From: an uncultured Aeromicrobium sp.
GTDB taxonomy: Bacteria > Actinomycetota > Actinomycetes > Propionibacteriales > Nocardioidaceae
Direction of reading: 5' to 3'
Length of the DNA stretch: 6,195 bases
Assembly (NCBI RefSeq): GCF_946221465.1
Contig: NZ_CAMJVP010000203.1
Coordinates: 1 to 6,195, forward strand
A program made the position numbers and the translations under genes. Within the stretch, counting starts at the first letter, position 1, and each line of letters starts with the position of its first letter. The notes below the pieces were generated by a model. It saw only the letters and a program-made list of their open reading frames with translations, did no database searches and was not told the origin of the DNA. Shown piece by piece: positions 5,974 through 6,195 of the stretch.

Positions 5974-6195
5974 CCGCCGTCCTGCAGCGGGTCGTGCGAT
6001 TCGCCGGGATGCTGAACACCGGCATGGTGCGCGTCGCCTCGGTCTGCCTCGTGCTCGTCATGCTCGCGCTCATCGCGAACATCGTGATGCGCGTCGTGGG
6101 CTCGCCGCTCAACGGCACCTTCGAGGTGGTCGCGATGCTGGCGGCGGTGGTGTTCGGCCTGTCTCTCGGTGACGCGCAGAACCACGGTGCTCACG
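5970..6195 (+). CDS. TRAP transporter small membrane subunit (DctQ family, 3' partial)
   Basis: Begins at GTG 5970, overlapping the TGA of the binding-protein gene as GTGA, and runs open to the window end (75 residues seen; family length is about 160-200). An AAGGA at 5959-5963 six bases upstream can serve as ribosome binding site. The visible part has a first membrane helix at about residues 20-40, then MRVVGSPLNGTFEVVAMLAAVVFGLSLGDAQNHGAH-type sequence (40-75), matching the DctQ pattern of an Arg after helix one, a short loop with Pro-Leu and Thr-x-Glu, a second helix, and Ala-Gln before a His. DctQ pairs with the large DctM subunit, whose gene is expected just downstream. Tight overlap implies translational coupling with the binding protein. 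Confidence 0.88.
   Translation, partial: MTAVLQRVVRFAGMLNTGMVRVASVCLVLVMLALIANIVMRVVGSPLNGTFEVVAMLAAVVFGLSLGDAQNHGAH

Noticed and set aside
5720..6194. Minus-strand open frames opposite the end of the binding-protein gene and the DctQ start
   Set aside because: Arg/His-rich shadows; the plus strand has the GTGA overlap and a DctQ-like helix pattern.

Overview
The window looks like a catabolic accessory region of a high-GC actinobacterium. The base composition is strongly G+C rich, codons mostly end in G or C, GTG is used as a start, and the proteins are Ala/Val/Arg/Asp rich. I cannot name the genus from this sequence. The gene set points to oxidation and uptake of an aromatic (or similar cyclic) compound, with the substrate unidentified.

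Layout, left to right. (1) Bases 1-705, + strand: the 3' part of a short-chain dehydrogenase most like cis-dihydrodiol dehydrogenases of the BphB type; its Rossmann start lies outside the window. (2) 742-1947, +: a CynX/NimT-type major facilitator permease, probably co-transcribed with gene 1. (3) 1955-3007, -: a LuxR-type regulator with GAF-like and PAS-like sensory regions and a C-terminal helix-turn-helix, convergent with the permease. (4) 3240-4391, +: an FAD ferredoxin reductase of the kind that feeds Rieske oxygenases or P450s, divergent from the regulator. (5) 4381-4776, -: a small carboxymuconolactone-decarboxylase-like protein whose 3' end overlaps the reductase gene. (6) 4933-5973, +: a TRAP-type solute-binding lipoprotein (DctP family), followed with a 4-base overlap by (7) 5970-6195, +: the start of the small TRAP membrane subunit (DctQ), cut by the window end.

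How it may work together (inference): the TRAP system and possibly the MFS permease move the substrate or an intermediate. An oxygenase, not in the window, would take electrons from the reductase and make a cis-dihydrodiol, and the dehydrogenase would rearomatise it. The CMD-like protein may act on a later intermediate. The LuxR protein is the only regulator visible. The most interesting non-coding signal is a palindromic element, ACCC-N4-GGGTKAC, found in both divergent intergenic regions (3138-3155 and 4852-4869). Each copy is followed 21-22 bases later by a TAG-starting -10-like hexamer in front of the reductase and TRAP genes. It is a good candidate for the regulator's operator. No RNA genes, insertion sequences or CRISPR arrays were seen.
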